Assembly: GCF_002091755.1 (NCBI RefSeq)
Contig: NZ_BDAI01000003.1
Location: 248,001 to 312,000, forward strand
Direction: 5' to 3'
Length of the DNA: 64,000 bases
Source of the DNA: Pseudomonas nitroreducens NBRC 12694
GTDB taxonomy: Bacteria > Pseudomonadota > Gammaproteobacteria > Pseudomonadales > Pseudomonadaceae
Made by a program: the position numbers and the translations under genes. Shown piece after piece: positions 44,418-51,783 of the stretch. Positions within the stretch are counted from its first letter, which is position 1. Every line of letters begins with the position of its first letter. The notes under the pieces were generated by a model that was not told the DNA's origin, made no database searches, and was given only the letters and a program-made list of their open reading frames with translations.

Positions 44418-45638
44418 TTATCCCTTCACACACACCACCTGACGCAGGGTGTGCAGCACTTCCACCAGCTCGCGCTGGGCGTCCATCACGGCGTCGATGT
44501 CCTTGTAGGCCATCGGGATCTCATCGATCACGTCCTTGTCCTTGCGGCATTCGACGTGGGCGGTGGCACGCACCTGGTCTTCCACGCTGAACAGCTTCTT
44601 CGCCTTGGTGCGGCTCATGGTCCGGCCGGCGCCGTGGCTGCAGGAGCAGAAGGCTTCCTCGTTACCCAGGCCGCGGACGATGAAGCTCTTGGCGCCCATC
44701 GACCCCGGAATGATGCCGAGCTGGCCCTTCTGCGCGGACACCGCCCCTTTACGCGTTACCAGTACCTCTTCACCGAAGTGACGTTCCTTCTGCACGTAGT
44801 TGTGGTGGCAGTTCACCGCTTCCAGGCTGGCCTCGAACGGCTTGCGGATCACCTGCCGCGCCGCTGCGATCACCGCGCGCATCATCAGCTCGCGGTTCTG
44901 CCGGGCGAAGTCCTGAGCCCAACCGACGGCTTCCACGTAGTCGTCGAAGTGCTGGCTACCTTCCTCGAAGTAAGCCAGGTCACGGTCGGGCAGGTTGGCG
45001 ATGTGCTGGCGCATATCGGCCTGGGCCAGTTCGATGAACAGGTTGCCGATGGCGTTACCCACACCGCGCGATCCGCTGTGCAGCATGAACCAGACGCGGT
45101 TGGCCTCGTCGAGGCAGACCTCGATGAAGTGGTTACCGGTGCCCAGGGTTCCCAGGTGCTTGCGGTTGTTGGTCTTCTCCAGCTTCGGGTACTTGTCGGT
45201 GATCGCCTTGAAGCGCCCGGCCAGTGCCTTCCACGCATCGTCGGCGTGCTCGGGCACGTCTTCCCAGGCGCCCTGGTCGCGGCGGCCGAAGGTCTTGCCG
45301 TGGGGCACGGCCTTCTCGATGGCGCTGCGCAGGCCGTGCAGGTTATCCGGCAGGTCCGCGGCTATCAGCGAGGTGCGCGCGGCGATCATGCCGCAGCCGA
45401 TGTCCACGCCCACGGCGGCCGGGATGATGGCGCCTTTGGTGGGAATCACGCTGCCGATGGTCGAACCCTTGCCCAGGTGCACGTCCGGCATGACCGCCAT
45501 GTGCTTGAAGATGAAGGGCATCTTCGCGGTGTTCATCAGTTGCTGCTTGGCGTCTTCTTCCACCGGCACGCCCTGGGTCCAGAGCTTGATCGGTTTGCCG
45601 TTGGCGACTTCCAGCAGTTGGAAGGTTTTCTCTTTCAT
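44418..45638 (-). CDS. rtcB: RtcB, 3'-phosphate/5'-hydroxyl RNA ligase
   Basis: 406 aa (E. coli RtcB 408). Metal and active-site blocks: MPDVHLGKGSTIGSVIPTK near residue 51, AAVGVDIGCGMIAA near 75 (metal Cys), TLGTGNHFIEVCLDE near 166, CHHNYVQ and the guanylylated His in SCSHGAGRTMSR near 335. It seals 2',3'-cyclic phosphate or 3'-phosphate ends to 5'-OH ends using GTP, repairing tRNAs and rRNA cut by ribotoxins. AAGGAAAC precedes the ATG; the slipin gene ends 32 bp upstream. Confidence 0.96.
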   Translation of the reverse strand: MKEKTFQLLEVANGKPIKLWTQGVPVEEDAKQQLMNTAKMPFIFKHMAVMPDVHLGKGSTIGSVIPTKGAIIPAAVGVDIGCGMIAARTSLIAADLPDNLHGLRSAIEKAVPHGKTFGRRDQGAWEDVPEHADDAWKALAGRFKAITDKYPKLEKTNNRKHLGTLGTGNHFIEVCLDEANRVWFMLHSGSRGVGNAIGNLFIELAQADMRQHIANLPDRDLAYFEEGSQHFDDYVEAVGWAQDFARQNRELMMRAVIAAARQVIRKPFEASLEAVNCHHNYVQKERHFGEEVLVTRKGAVSAQKGQLGIIPGSMGAKSFIVRGLGNEEAFCSCSHGAGRTMSRTKAKKLFSVEDQVRATAHVECRKDKDVIDEIPMAYKDIDAVMDAQRELVEVLHTLRQVVCVKG

Positions 45639-45670
45639 GTCCGTTTCCTTCGTTGCCGAGCAGGCCCTTG

Positions 45671-46813
45671 TCAGGCCTGCTTCAGCGTTACCAGTCCATT
45701 CAATACCTGATCCAGGCCGCCGAATACCGAGATGCGGTCGATTCGTTCGGCCACCCGTTCCAGGGTTTCCAACTCCTTCAGGCGCAGGGCGGTGGGGTTG
45801 TCTTCCATCACCTTGGCCGTGTTCAGCAGCGAGCGGGTCGCCGAGGTTTCTTCGCGGCGACGGATCACGTTGGCCTGCGCGGCTTTCTCCGCTTCCACCA
45901 CCTGGGCCAGCAGGGTCTTCATCTCGCCCGGCAGGATGATGTCGCGCACGCCCAGGCCGTTGACCTCGATGCCGGTGCCTTGCAGCCGCTCCTTCAAGTA
46001 GGCGCCGACCGACTCGTCGATCACCTGCTTGTTTTCCAGCAGTTCATCCAGCGTGCGTGTTCCCACCGCCGCCCGCAGGCCGAATTGCAGCTCGCGGTAG
46101 AGGTGCTCCAGCGGCTTGGACAGGCTGGAAAACGCCTTCAGCACATCGCTGTAACGCCAGTTGGCGGCCAGATTCAGGCGCAGGCTCACCTTGTCACGGG
46201 TGAGGATTTCCTGCCCGCTGACCTCCAGCGCCTGGATGCGTGTATCGATCAGCTCCACGCTCACCTGGCGGTTGTAACGCCAGAAACCATACTGGCCGGC
46301 CGGCAGCAACTCGATCACCGCGCCATCGACCTTCAGCACGCCGACCTGGTAGGCCGGCACCAGGGTTACCAGCAGCGCCTCGGCGCCGATCACGCTGCGG
46401 CCGCGCAGGTTGCCCTGCATCTGCTGCAGCAGCGACGGTGCGACGCGGTACTCCTGGCTCAGGTCGATGCGTTCCAGGCGCTGCTCGGTCTGGCCTTTCC
46501 AGTACAGTTGGCGGCTGCCGGGTGCGAGGATCTCCACCAGCACGCCGTCCTCGAAACGCAGGCCGGCCTCGTTCTCGGCCAGGTCCATGCGGGTGAAATA
46601 GCGTTCGACCAGCGCAGGTTCGGACTGGCGCAGGTAGCCGGCCAGGCGGTGCTCGAACAACGGGGTGTTCAGGCTGAAGGTTTCCACGCTCAGGCGGTTG
46701 TACAGGTCCAGGTGGCGGTGGATACCCGGCTCGAGGATCGCCAGGAAATCGCCTTCGGAGTACAGCAGGCCACGTTCGTTCTTCTTCACGGTAAAGCGCT
46801 TCAGCAGTTTCAT
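45671..46813 (-). CDS. slipin (SPFH/Band 7) encoded in the RNA-repair operon
   Basis: 380 aa from the ATG giving MKLLKRFTVKKNERGLLYSEGDF; the open frame continues upstream over the tRNA-like genes, which is spurious. No clear N-terminal membrane helix. The Band 7 region runs about residues 150-300 (RYNRQVSVELIDTRIQALEVSGQEILTRDKVSLRLN, then VNGLGVRDIILPGEMKTLLAQVVEAEKAAQANVIRRREETSATRSLLNTAKVMEDNPTALRLKELE), the last part forming the oligomerisation helix. Family slipins scaffold membranes or oligomerise into rings; their place beside rtcB is recurrent, function unknown. GGAAGAGAACGAG precedes the ATG. Confidence 0.88.
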   Translation of the reverse strand: MKLLKRFTVKKNERGLLYSEGDFLAILEPGIHRHLDLYNRLSVETFSLNTPLFEHRLAGYLRQSEPALVERYFTRMDLAENEAGLRFEDGVLVEILAPGSRQLYWKGQTEQRLERIDLSQEYRVAPSLLQQMQGNLRGRSVIGAEALLVTLVPAYQVGVLKVDGAVIELLPAGQYGFWRYNRQVSVELIDTRIQALEVSGQEILTRDKVSLRLNLAANWRYSDVLKAFSSLSKPLEHLYRELQFGLRAAVGTRTLDELLENKQVIDESVGAYLKERLQGTGIEVNGLGVRDIILPGEMKTLLAQVVEAEKAAQANVIRRREETSATRSLLNTAKVMEDNPTALRLKELETLERVAERIDRISVFGGLDQVLNGLVTLKQA

Positions 46814-47071
46814 CTCGTTCTCTTCCTTCTTTTCTTTGCCCTTGGGTGCCGGTGTTCGCCGGCCCGTCGGGTGGCGAGGAGGGAGCCTGCGAGAGCCAGG
46901 TACTGCGGACTTCCTGTCCATTGCGCCGAATCCATCGGCCAGCACGTGTCTTGTCGCAGGCCCGGTCCTCGTACCGGGCGGGCCGGCGGTGGCTTCGGGG
47001 CCCTGGCATATCCGGCCTTCCTGGCCGCTTTGCGCCTGTCCCGTCGCCCACCGGCGGGGTGTTGCCTTCAT
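46814..47071 (-). other. 258-nt structured untranslated leader between tRNA-like RNAs and slipin
   Basis: On the minus strand this stretch has no supported gene. It forms at least two strong hairpins: GCCCGGT / ACCGGGC with a six-base loop (46960-46979) and GCCGG / CCGGC with a six-base loop (46850-46865). Just before it a CTGCC...GGCAG hairpin follows the second tRNA-like RNA (about 47073-47094). In Salmonella the corresponding place holds Y RNAs (yrlBA). A further small RNA is possible but no Y-RNA consensus can be confirmed by eye. Confidence 0.4.
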
Positions 47072-47094
47072 GAGTAGCTGCCTTAACAGGGCAG

Positions 47095-47166
47095 TGTTCG
47101 AGCGGGAGTCGAACCCGCGACAGGCCATTCCTTCGATGGCTGCTCTACCGGACTGAGCTATCGAAC
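47095..47166 (-). ncRNA. tRNA-like RNA 2 (no usable anticodon loop)
   Basis: 72 nt that fold as a cloverleaf: 6-bp acceptor GTTCGA/TCGAAC plus an unpaired final A, U8-A9, D stem GCTC/GAGC with loop AGTCCGGTA, anticodon stem GCCAT/ATGGC (5 bp perfect), loop CGAAGGA, five-base variable region, T stem GCGGG/CCCGC with TTCGACT. The loop has G at the position of universal U33, the acceptor stem lacks a base pair and no CCA is encoded. It abuts tRNA-like RNA 1 with no spacer. Both sit between a sigma-54 promoter and the slipin gene. Best read as a dedicated non-decoding RNA of the repair operon. Confidence 0.85.
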
Positions 47167-47238
47167 GGCGCGGGCAGGATTCGAACCTGCGACGGTTCCC
47201 TCGAAAGGGAGTGCTCTACCAGGCTGAGCTACCGCGCC
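47167..47238 (-). ncRNA. tRNA-like RNA 1 (anticodon arm replaced by UUCG hairpin)
   Basis: 72 nt: 7-bp acceptor GGCGCGG/CCGCGCC, U8-A9, D stem GCTC/GAGC with loop AGCCTGGTA, and T stem GCAGG/CCTGC with TTCGAAT. Where the anticodon arm belongs, the sequence best forms TCCCT-TTCG-AGGGA, a 5-bp stem capped by a UUCG tetraloop; a normal 5-bp stem with 7-nt loop would have two mismatches. No CCA is encoded; the next base, which could act as discriminator, is already the first base of tRNA-like RNA 2. It is first in the operon, about 110 nt after the predicted start site. Confidence 0.85.
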
Positions 47239-47356
47239 ATCGACCGTGACTGCTGCAGCGGCATGCACGAAGCCGACGCCAGGGGTGGGCTCGGGCACCG
47301 GCGGGAGTGGAAGTCCCTGCCCGTGGGCTGCATCAGCGATGCGGTCGAGGGAGATA

Positions 47357-47374
47357 TAGCGAGGGGCGTGCCAG
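47357..47374 (-). promoter_or_regulatory. sigma-54 (-24/-12) promoter of the RNA-repair operon
   Basis: Minus strand CTGGCACGCCCCTCGCTA: -24 TGGCAC intact, GG to GC spacing ten bases as required, -12 TCGCT with one change from TTGCW. It faces the tRNA-like RNAs and slipin. Fits control by RtcR, encoded divergently 150 bp away. Confidence 0.85.
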
Positions 47375-47403
47375 GTTTGCTTTTGGTGGGCGATGTATTT
47401 TTA

Positions 47404-47416
47404 TAACTTTTTGATA
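47404..47416 (-). promoter_or_regulatory. IHF binding site between enhancer and sigma-54 promoter
   Basis: Minus strand TATCAAAAAGTTA matches the IHF consensus WATCAA-N4-TTR at all fixed positions. It lies about 30-42 bp upstream of the -24 element in an AT-rich stretch, the usual place for IHF bending at sigma-54 promoters. Confidence 0.7.
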
Positions 47417-47471
47417 AATAACGATTTATTTATTTTTATCACATGTGTTTCTGATTTCTCTGGTTGGTCGA

Positions 47472-47491
47472 TATGGATATTTATGGATATT
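47472..47491. promoter_or_regulatory. tandem 10-bp repeat, candidate RtcR enhancer site
   Basis: TATGGATATT occurs twice in direct succession with no spacer. One helical turn separates the copies. The centre lies roughly 110 bp upstream of the sigma-54 promoter, a typical enhancer distance, and 35-50 bp upstream of the rtcR start. Confidence 0.6.
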
Positions 47492-47503
47492 CTGAGATCG
47501 TTG

Positions 47504-47521
47504 TTTATCTTGATAGATAAA
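47504..47521. promoter_or_regulatory. inverted repeat directly before rtcR
   Basis: TTTATC-TTGATA-GATAAA, a 6-6-6 perfect inverted repeat ending two bases before the rtcR ATG. It leaves no purine-rich Shine-Dalgarno site, so rtcR translation may be weak or structurally controlled. Confidence 0.45.
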
Positions 47522-47523
47522 AG

Positions 47524-49125
47524 ATGAAAGCCAAGAAAACGGTCGCCATCGGCTTCCTCGGTTCAACCCTGGACCGCGTCGGCAAGGGTGCGGCGCGCTG
47601 GCAGAAGTGGCGGCCCACGGTCGGGCTGTGCCAGCAGCAGGACCTGCTGATCGACCGCCTGGAACTGATCCACGGGTTGGATGCGCGGGATGTCAGCCTG
47701 GCCGAGCGCATCGCCGCCGACGTGCGGCATATCTCTCCGGAAACCGAGGTGCGCCTGCAGCCGATGGCGCTACGCAACCCGTGGGACTTCGAGGAGGTCT
47801 ACGGCGCGCTGCATGATTTCGTCGGCGGCTATGCCTTCGATACCGAGCACGAGGACTACCTGGTGCACATCACCACCGGGACCCACGTCGCGCAGATCTG
47901 CTGGTTCCTCCTGACCGAGGCGCGCTACCTGCCTGCGCGGCTGGTGCAGGCCTCGCCGTCACGGCGCAAGGACGAGGCGCGGCAGCCGGAAGGGACGGTC
48001 GCGGTGATCGACCTCGACCTGTCGCGGTACGACCGCATTGCCACGCGCTTCCGCCGAGAGCAGGAGGAGAGCCTGGCGTTCCTCAAGTCCGGTATCGCCA
48101 CGCGCAATGCCGAGTTCAATCGTTCCATCGAGCAGATCGAACGGGTTGCCGGGCGTTCCCGCGCGCCGATGCTGCTGATCGGCCCGACCGGCGCGGGCAA
48201 GTCCTTCCTCGCCCGCCGCGTCTACGAACTCAAGCGTGCGCGGCACCAGTTCCAGGGGCGTTTCGTCGAGGTGAACTGCGCCACGTTGCGCGGTGATGGC
48301 GCGATGTCGGCGCTGTTCGGTCATACCAAAGGCGCCTTTACCGGCGCGCAGAACGCCCGCGAAGGGCTGTTGCGTGCGGCGGACGGCGGCATGCTGTTCC
48401 TCGACGAGATCGGCGAGCTGGGTCTGGACGAGCAGGCCATGCTGCTCAAGGCCATCGAGGAGAAGCGTTTCTTCCCGCTGGGCTCGGACCGCGAGGTGGG
48501 CAGCGATTTCCAGCTGATCGCCGGTACCCACCGCGACCTGCGCGAACGCGTCGCCGAAGGGCTGTTTCGTGAGGACCTGTTCGCCCGCATCAATCTCTGG
48601 ACCTTCGACCTGCCGGGCCTGGCCGGGCGCCGCGAGGACATCGAGCCGAACATCGATTTCGAGCTGGAGCGCCACGCTCGCGAGCAGGGCCGGCTGGTGC
48701 GCTTCAACCGCGAAGCGCGCATGCGCTACCTGGCCTTCGCCAATTCGCCGCAGGCGCCGTGGAGCGGCAACTTCCGCGAGCTGTCGGCGTCCATCACGCG
48801 CATGGCGACCCTGGCCGACAGCGGGCGGGTCGACGAGGCGCTGGTCGAGGAAGAGATCGGCCGGCTACGCCGCTCCTGGGGCGCCACCCAGGCGGAAAGC
48901 CTGCTGCAGCCTTTGCTGGGGGAGGGCGCCGAGGCGCTGGACCTGTTCGACCGCCTGCAACTGGAAGCGGTAATCGGCGTCTGCCGGCAGGCACGCAGCC
49001 TGTCCGACGCCGGTCGTCAGCTGTTCGCCATCTCGCGCCAGGAAAAGCAGAACCCCAACGATGCCGATCGCCTGCGCAAGTACCTGGCGCGCTTCGGCCT
49101 GGATTGGGCGTCGTTGAGGGGCTGA
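47524..49125 (+). CDS. rtcR: RtcR, sigma-54-dependent activator of RNA repair
   Basis: 533 aa. N-terminal RtcR/CARF-type ligand domain (about 1-180; KKTVAIGFLGSTLDRVGKGAARW and VHITTGTHVAQICWFLLTEA). AAA+ domain: Walker A GPTGAGKSF near 219, GAFTGA near 270 for sigma-54 contact, Walker B LFLDEIGEL near 296 and the arginine-finger region REDLFARINLW. A C-terminal helix-turn-helix-like segment follows (about 470-520). From published work on RtcR, the N-domain senses RNA ends with 2',3'-cyclic phosphate. It is divergent from the operon it should control. Confidence 0.95.
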   Translation: MKAKKTVAIGFLGSTLDRVGKGAARWQKWRPTVGLCQQQDLLIDRLELIHGLDARDVSLAERIAADVRHISPETEVRLQPMALRNPWDFEEVYGALHDFVGGYAFDTEHEDYLVHITTGTHVAQICWFLLTEARYLPARLVQASPSRRKDEARQPEGTVAVIDLDLSRYDRIATRFRREQEESLAFLKSGIATRNAEFNRSIEQIERVAGRSRAPMLLIGPTGAGKSFLARRVYELKRARHQFQGRFVEVNCATLRGDGAMSALFGHTKGAFTGAQNAREGLLRAADGGMLFLDEIGELGLDEQAMLLKAIEEKRFFPLGSDREVGSDFQLIAGTHRDLRERVAEGLFREDLFARINLWTFDLPGLAGRREDIEPNIDFELERHAREQGRLVRFNREARMRYLAFANSPQAPWSGNFRELSASITRMATLADSGRVDEALVEEEIGRLRRSWGATQAESLLQPLLGEGAEALDLFDRLQLEAVIGVCRQARSLSDAGRQLFAISRQEKQNPNDADRLRKYLARFGLDWASLRG

Positions 49126-49138
49126 GGCGCAATGCGCC

Positions 49139-51004
49139 TCAGTAGTGGTACCAGCGCAGCTCCAGCATCACCTCGTTGCGCGGGCTGGCCTCGTGGCTGA
49201 ACTCGCGCTGGGCGGACAGGCGCAGCCCCAGGTTGCGGCCCAGTTCCACCTGCTGGCCGAAGCTCAGGGTGCGGCGCACTTCGCCGTTGTGGAAGAAGTC
49301 GCCCTTGCCTTCGAGGCTGAGGTTGCCCAGCGGGTTGCTCCACAGCACGCCGGTGTCGAAGCCCATGGCCGGGGCGATAGTGGCGGCGAAGTCCGGGTTG
49401 TTCTCGATGCGTGCAGTGCCGAGGGCGTAGGCCTGCAGATCGTCGGTCAGTTTCCAGCTGCCGCCGGCGCCGCCGTTCAGGTGGCCGACCAGGGTGTCGT
49501 GGTCGTTGTCGCTGTGCTTGCCGACCACCCGTTCCCAGCCGCCGGCGACCTGCCAGGACAGCGGTTGCAGCAGCTCGTTGCGCGGCGTCATGGAGCGGAT
49601 GGTGACCAGGTCCAGTTGCTGCAGTTGCCAGCGGTTGCCTTCGTACTGGCGCAGCTTGAGCTGGCCGATCTCGATCTGCGCGCCCAGCGGGAAGCCATAG
49701 GCGTTGTCGTCGAGGTCGTGGTAGGCCATGCGCAGGCCGTACTGGGCGAAGGCTTCGCCGTCGCGGCTGCCGGCGCCCAGTTGCCAGGTGCGCGACTCGT
49801 GGCCGTTCTCCGGCTGGCCGGGGCGCTCCACCTCCAGTGCCGGCGGCGGGTTGCGGTTGATCGCCTTGAGCAGGTTGTAGCTGCGCGAGGCGGTGGACTG
49901 GTCGCGCTCCTGGCCAGTGGCGCGGTAGCGCACCAGGCGGAAGGCGGTGTCCTGCACCAGGGCCTGACGGTCAGGGGGCAGGGCGGCGAATTCGGAGCTC
50001 TGCAGCTGGCTGTCGTCGTCGGCGATGTGTCGCGCCAGTACCTTCTCGTCGTGGCTCAGCGGTTCGCCGCGGGCCAGCAGCTCGCGCTCGCGGGAGGGGC
50101 GGTAGTCCACGCGATCGATCAGCCCGGCGTCCTTCACCGCGCGCACGGTGTCGGTGGGGATGGCGGTGAGCGGGAAGTGGTCGGTGAGCTCGGTGCCGGG
50201 ACGGGCGATCTCCAGCAGCTCCAGCAGGCGGAAGGAGCAGTTCTCGTCGAAGAAGTAGTACTTGAAGCGGATCTGCTTAAGCTCCCAGACGTGCTCGACC
50301 ATGCGCGCGGTTTCTTCCGGCGTCAGGTTCAGGCGGTATTCCCAGAGGTCGCGATTCTCCAGGCGGCTGTATTCCGAGAGCTTCTCGCGGTAGGGCACCA
50401 GGGCGAACAGGCCGGGGTAGCCGCCCATCAGGCCCTTCCAGGCATAGAGGATGCTGTTGTCCATGCCCTCGATGTAGGCGCCGAAGTTGAGCGCGTAGCT
50501 GAGCAGGGCGGTGTTGTCGGAGTCGACATCGGCCTGGTCGATGCGTAGCAGGGTGTGGCCGAACATCGAGGAGGGGCTGTTCAGGTAGGCGGCCGGGAAC
50601 ACCAGCACGGCGCTGTGCGGGTTGATGTCGTGGTACCAGGTGGTGAATTCCTTGCACTCGACCGCCGGCAGGTCATCGAGCTGCAACTGCTGGCGCAGCC
50701 AGCGGGTGCGCGCCGGGTAGACGCACTGGGCATGCTTGTCGCCGAGGCTGGCCGGGGCGTAGAGGGCCTTCACGGTGGCGGCCAGTTCCGATTGCGGATG
50801 GCGATCACCGTCCTTGGCGAGGAAGAACTTCGGGTCGTCGACGAAGCTGCGCCAACCGCCGAGCTTGGCGTGTTCGTAGTGACCCAGGGCCAGCCAGTAG
50901 GGTTCGTCAGCCAGCGTCTGCAGGCGTTGTGGGTCGATCGCCGGCGAAGCCAGCAGTGGGGTGCAGGCGCACAGCGCCATCCAGGGCAACAGGCGTTTGG
51001 GCAT
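49139..51004 (-). CDS. DUF4105-family exported protein with beta-rich C-terminus
   Basis: 621 aa, signal peptide about 1-19 (PLLASPA). DUF4105 core: WLALGHYEHAKLGGWRSFVDDPKFFLAKDG near residue 38, then PAAYLNSPSSMFGHTLLRID near 140, AWKGLMGGYPG, and the His/Cys-containing YYFFDENCSFRLLELLEIARPG. The last 230 residues alternate short strands (LQAYALGTARIENNPDF, GLRLSAQREF) and end in an aromatic RWYHY, suggesting an outer-membrane barrel-like part. DUF4105 is distantly related to papain/NlpC-like folds; function unknown. Corresponds in position to PA4580. Its stop lies 13 bp from the rtcR stop (convergent). Confidence 0.82.
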   Translation of the reverse strand: MPKRLLPWMALCACTPLLASPAIDPQRLQTLADEPYWLALGHYEHAKLGGWRSFVDDPKFFLAKDGDRHPQSELAATVKALYAPASLGDKHAQCVYPARTRWLRQQLQLDDLPAVECKEFTTWYHDINPHSAVLVFPAAYLNSPSSMFGHTLLRIDQADVDSDNTALLSYALNFGAYIEGMDNSILYAWKGLMGGYPGLFALVPYREKLSEYSRLENRDLWEYRLNLTPEETARMVEHVWELKQIRFKYYFFDENCSFRLLELLEIARPGTELTDHFPLTAIPTDTVRAVKDAGLIDRVDYRPSRERELLARGEPLSHDEKVLARHIADDDSQLQSSEFAALPPDRQALVQDTAFRLVRYRATGQERDQSTASRSYNLLKAINRNPPPALEVERPGQPENGHESRTWQLGAGSRDGEAFAQYGLRMAYHDLDDNAYGFPLGAQIEIGQLKLRQYEGNRWQLQQLDLVTIRSMTPRNELLQPLSWQVAGGWERVVGKHSDNDHDTLVGHLNGGAGGSWKLTDDLQAYALGTARIENNPDFAATIAPAMGFDTGVLWSNPLGNLSLEGKGDFFHNGEVRRTLSFGQQVELGRNLGLRLSAQREFSHEASPRNEVMLELRWYHY

Positions 51005-51030
51005 CGAATGGGCTACTGGAAGGGAAGGGT

Positions 51031-51055
51031 GAGCCCGCCCGGAGCGGGCGGGCTC
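51031..51055. terminator. GC-rich hairpin between DUF3015 and DUF4105 genes
   Basis: GAGCCCGCCC, loop GGAGC, GGGCGGGCTC: a 10-bp perfect stem without a T tract on either side. It may attenuate read-through from the DUF3015 gene. Confidence 0.55.
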
Positions 51056-51065
51056 GCGTTGGCCA

Positions 51066-51554
51066 TCAGGCCTGTTCGGCGTACTTGGCCAGGGTGCTGT
51101 CCTGTTTCAGGACGGCCTGGGTGTTGGCGTAGACGTCCTCGGCGGTGACGTCGGACTTGTTGAAGATCTGTGCGAAGTGCTCGTGGGTGACCTGGGCGAA
51201 GTGCGCACGGTCCTCGGGCTTCACGCCCAGTACCACGGCGTAGGTGGTCAGCGCTTCGCCGTCACCCTTGGCCATGTCTTCGGACAGCTCGTCCATCATG
51301 CTGCTGAGCACGATCATCGGCTTGCCGCCATAGGTCAGCGCGCCGTTGGTGTGGCAGCCGTTGGTGCCGGTGGTCATGCCGAAGGTGTTGTTGCCGCTGG
51401 TGCCGTTGGTGGTGGCGGCGAGGACGTGGGTCGCAGTGCCGCGCTGGCCCTTGAACAGCATGTTCCCCCAGCCGCAGCCGTCGCTGCCGGGGGCATCGGC
51501 GAGAGCGCTCAGGGAGGCGGTGGCGAGGAGGGTACCGAGCAGAATCCTTTTCAT
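51066..51554 (-). CDS. DUF3015-family exported protein
   Basis: 162 aa, signal peptide 1-19 (ALA-DA). The mature start GSDGCGWGNMLFKGQRGTATHVLAATTNGTSGNNTFGMTTGTNGC is the DUF3015 hallmark, followed by MDELSEDMAKGDGEALTTYAVVLGV and a helical C-terminus. Periplasmic or surface-associated; function unknown. Position matches PA4578. Start ATG at 51554. Confidence 0.88.
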   Translation of the reverse strand: MKRILLGTLLATASLSALADAPGSDGCGWGNMLFKGQRGTATHVLAATTNGTSGNNTFGMTTGTNGCHTNGALTYGGKPMIVLSSMMDELSEDMAKGDGEALTTYAVVLGVKPEDRAHFAQVTHEHFAQIFNKSDVTAEDVYANTQAVLKQDSTLAKYAEQA

Positions 51555-51783
51555 CGTTTTTCTCTCTTTTTGAGGTCGGGGACCATTGAACAGTCGCTGA
51601 CAGCGAAACAGCGCCTGCCAGAGCTTTTCTCCAATGCCTTGCGGGTGTCAAGGCAACCGCCGCTGCAGTCAGTATGGCCGGGGCCGGTTGAAGGGCTCGG
51701 ATGGCTTGCTGTTGATCGGCATCAGCGGCGGAAGTCTTGGAACCGACCACACTTGAATCAGTTCCCCTTGCGAGGATGTAGTC

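Noticed and set aside
46814..47128. N-terminal extension of the slipin frame over the tRNA-like RNA
   Set aside because: The extension translates tRNA-like RNA 2 and a basic low-complexity stretch; the ATG at 46813 has a good ribosome binding site and starts the family-like sequence.
47095..47238. Two ordinary tRNA genes
   Set aside because: Anticodon arm of RNA 1 cannot form without mismatches, RNA 2 lacks U33 and an acceptor pair, and neither encodes CCA; their operon position also argues against it.
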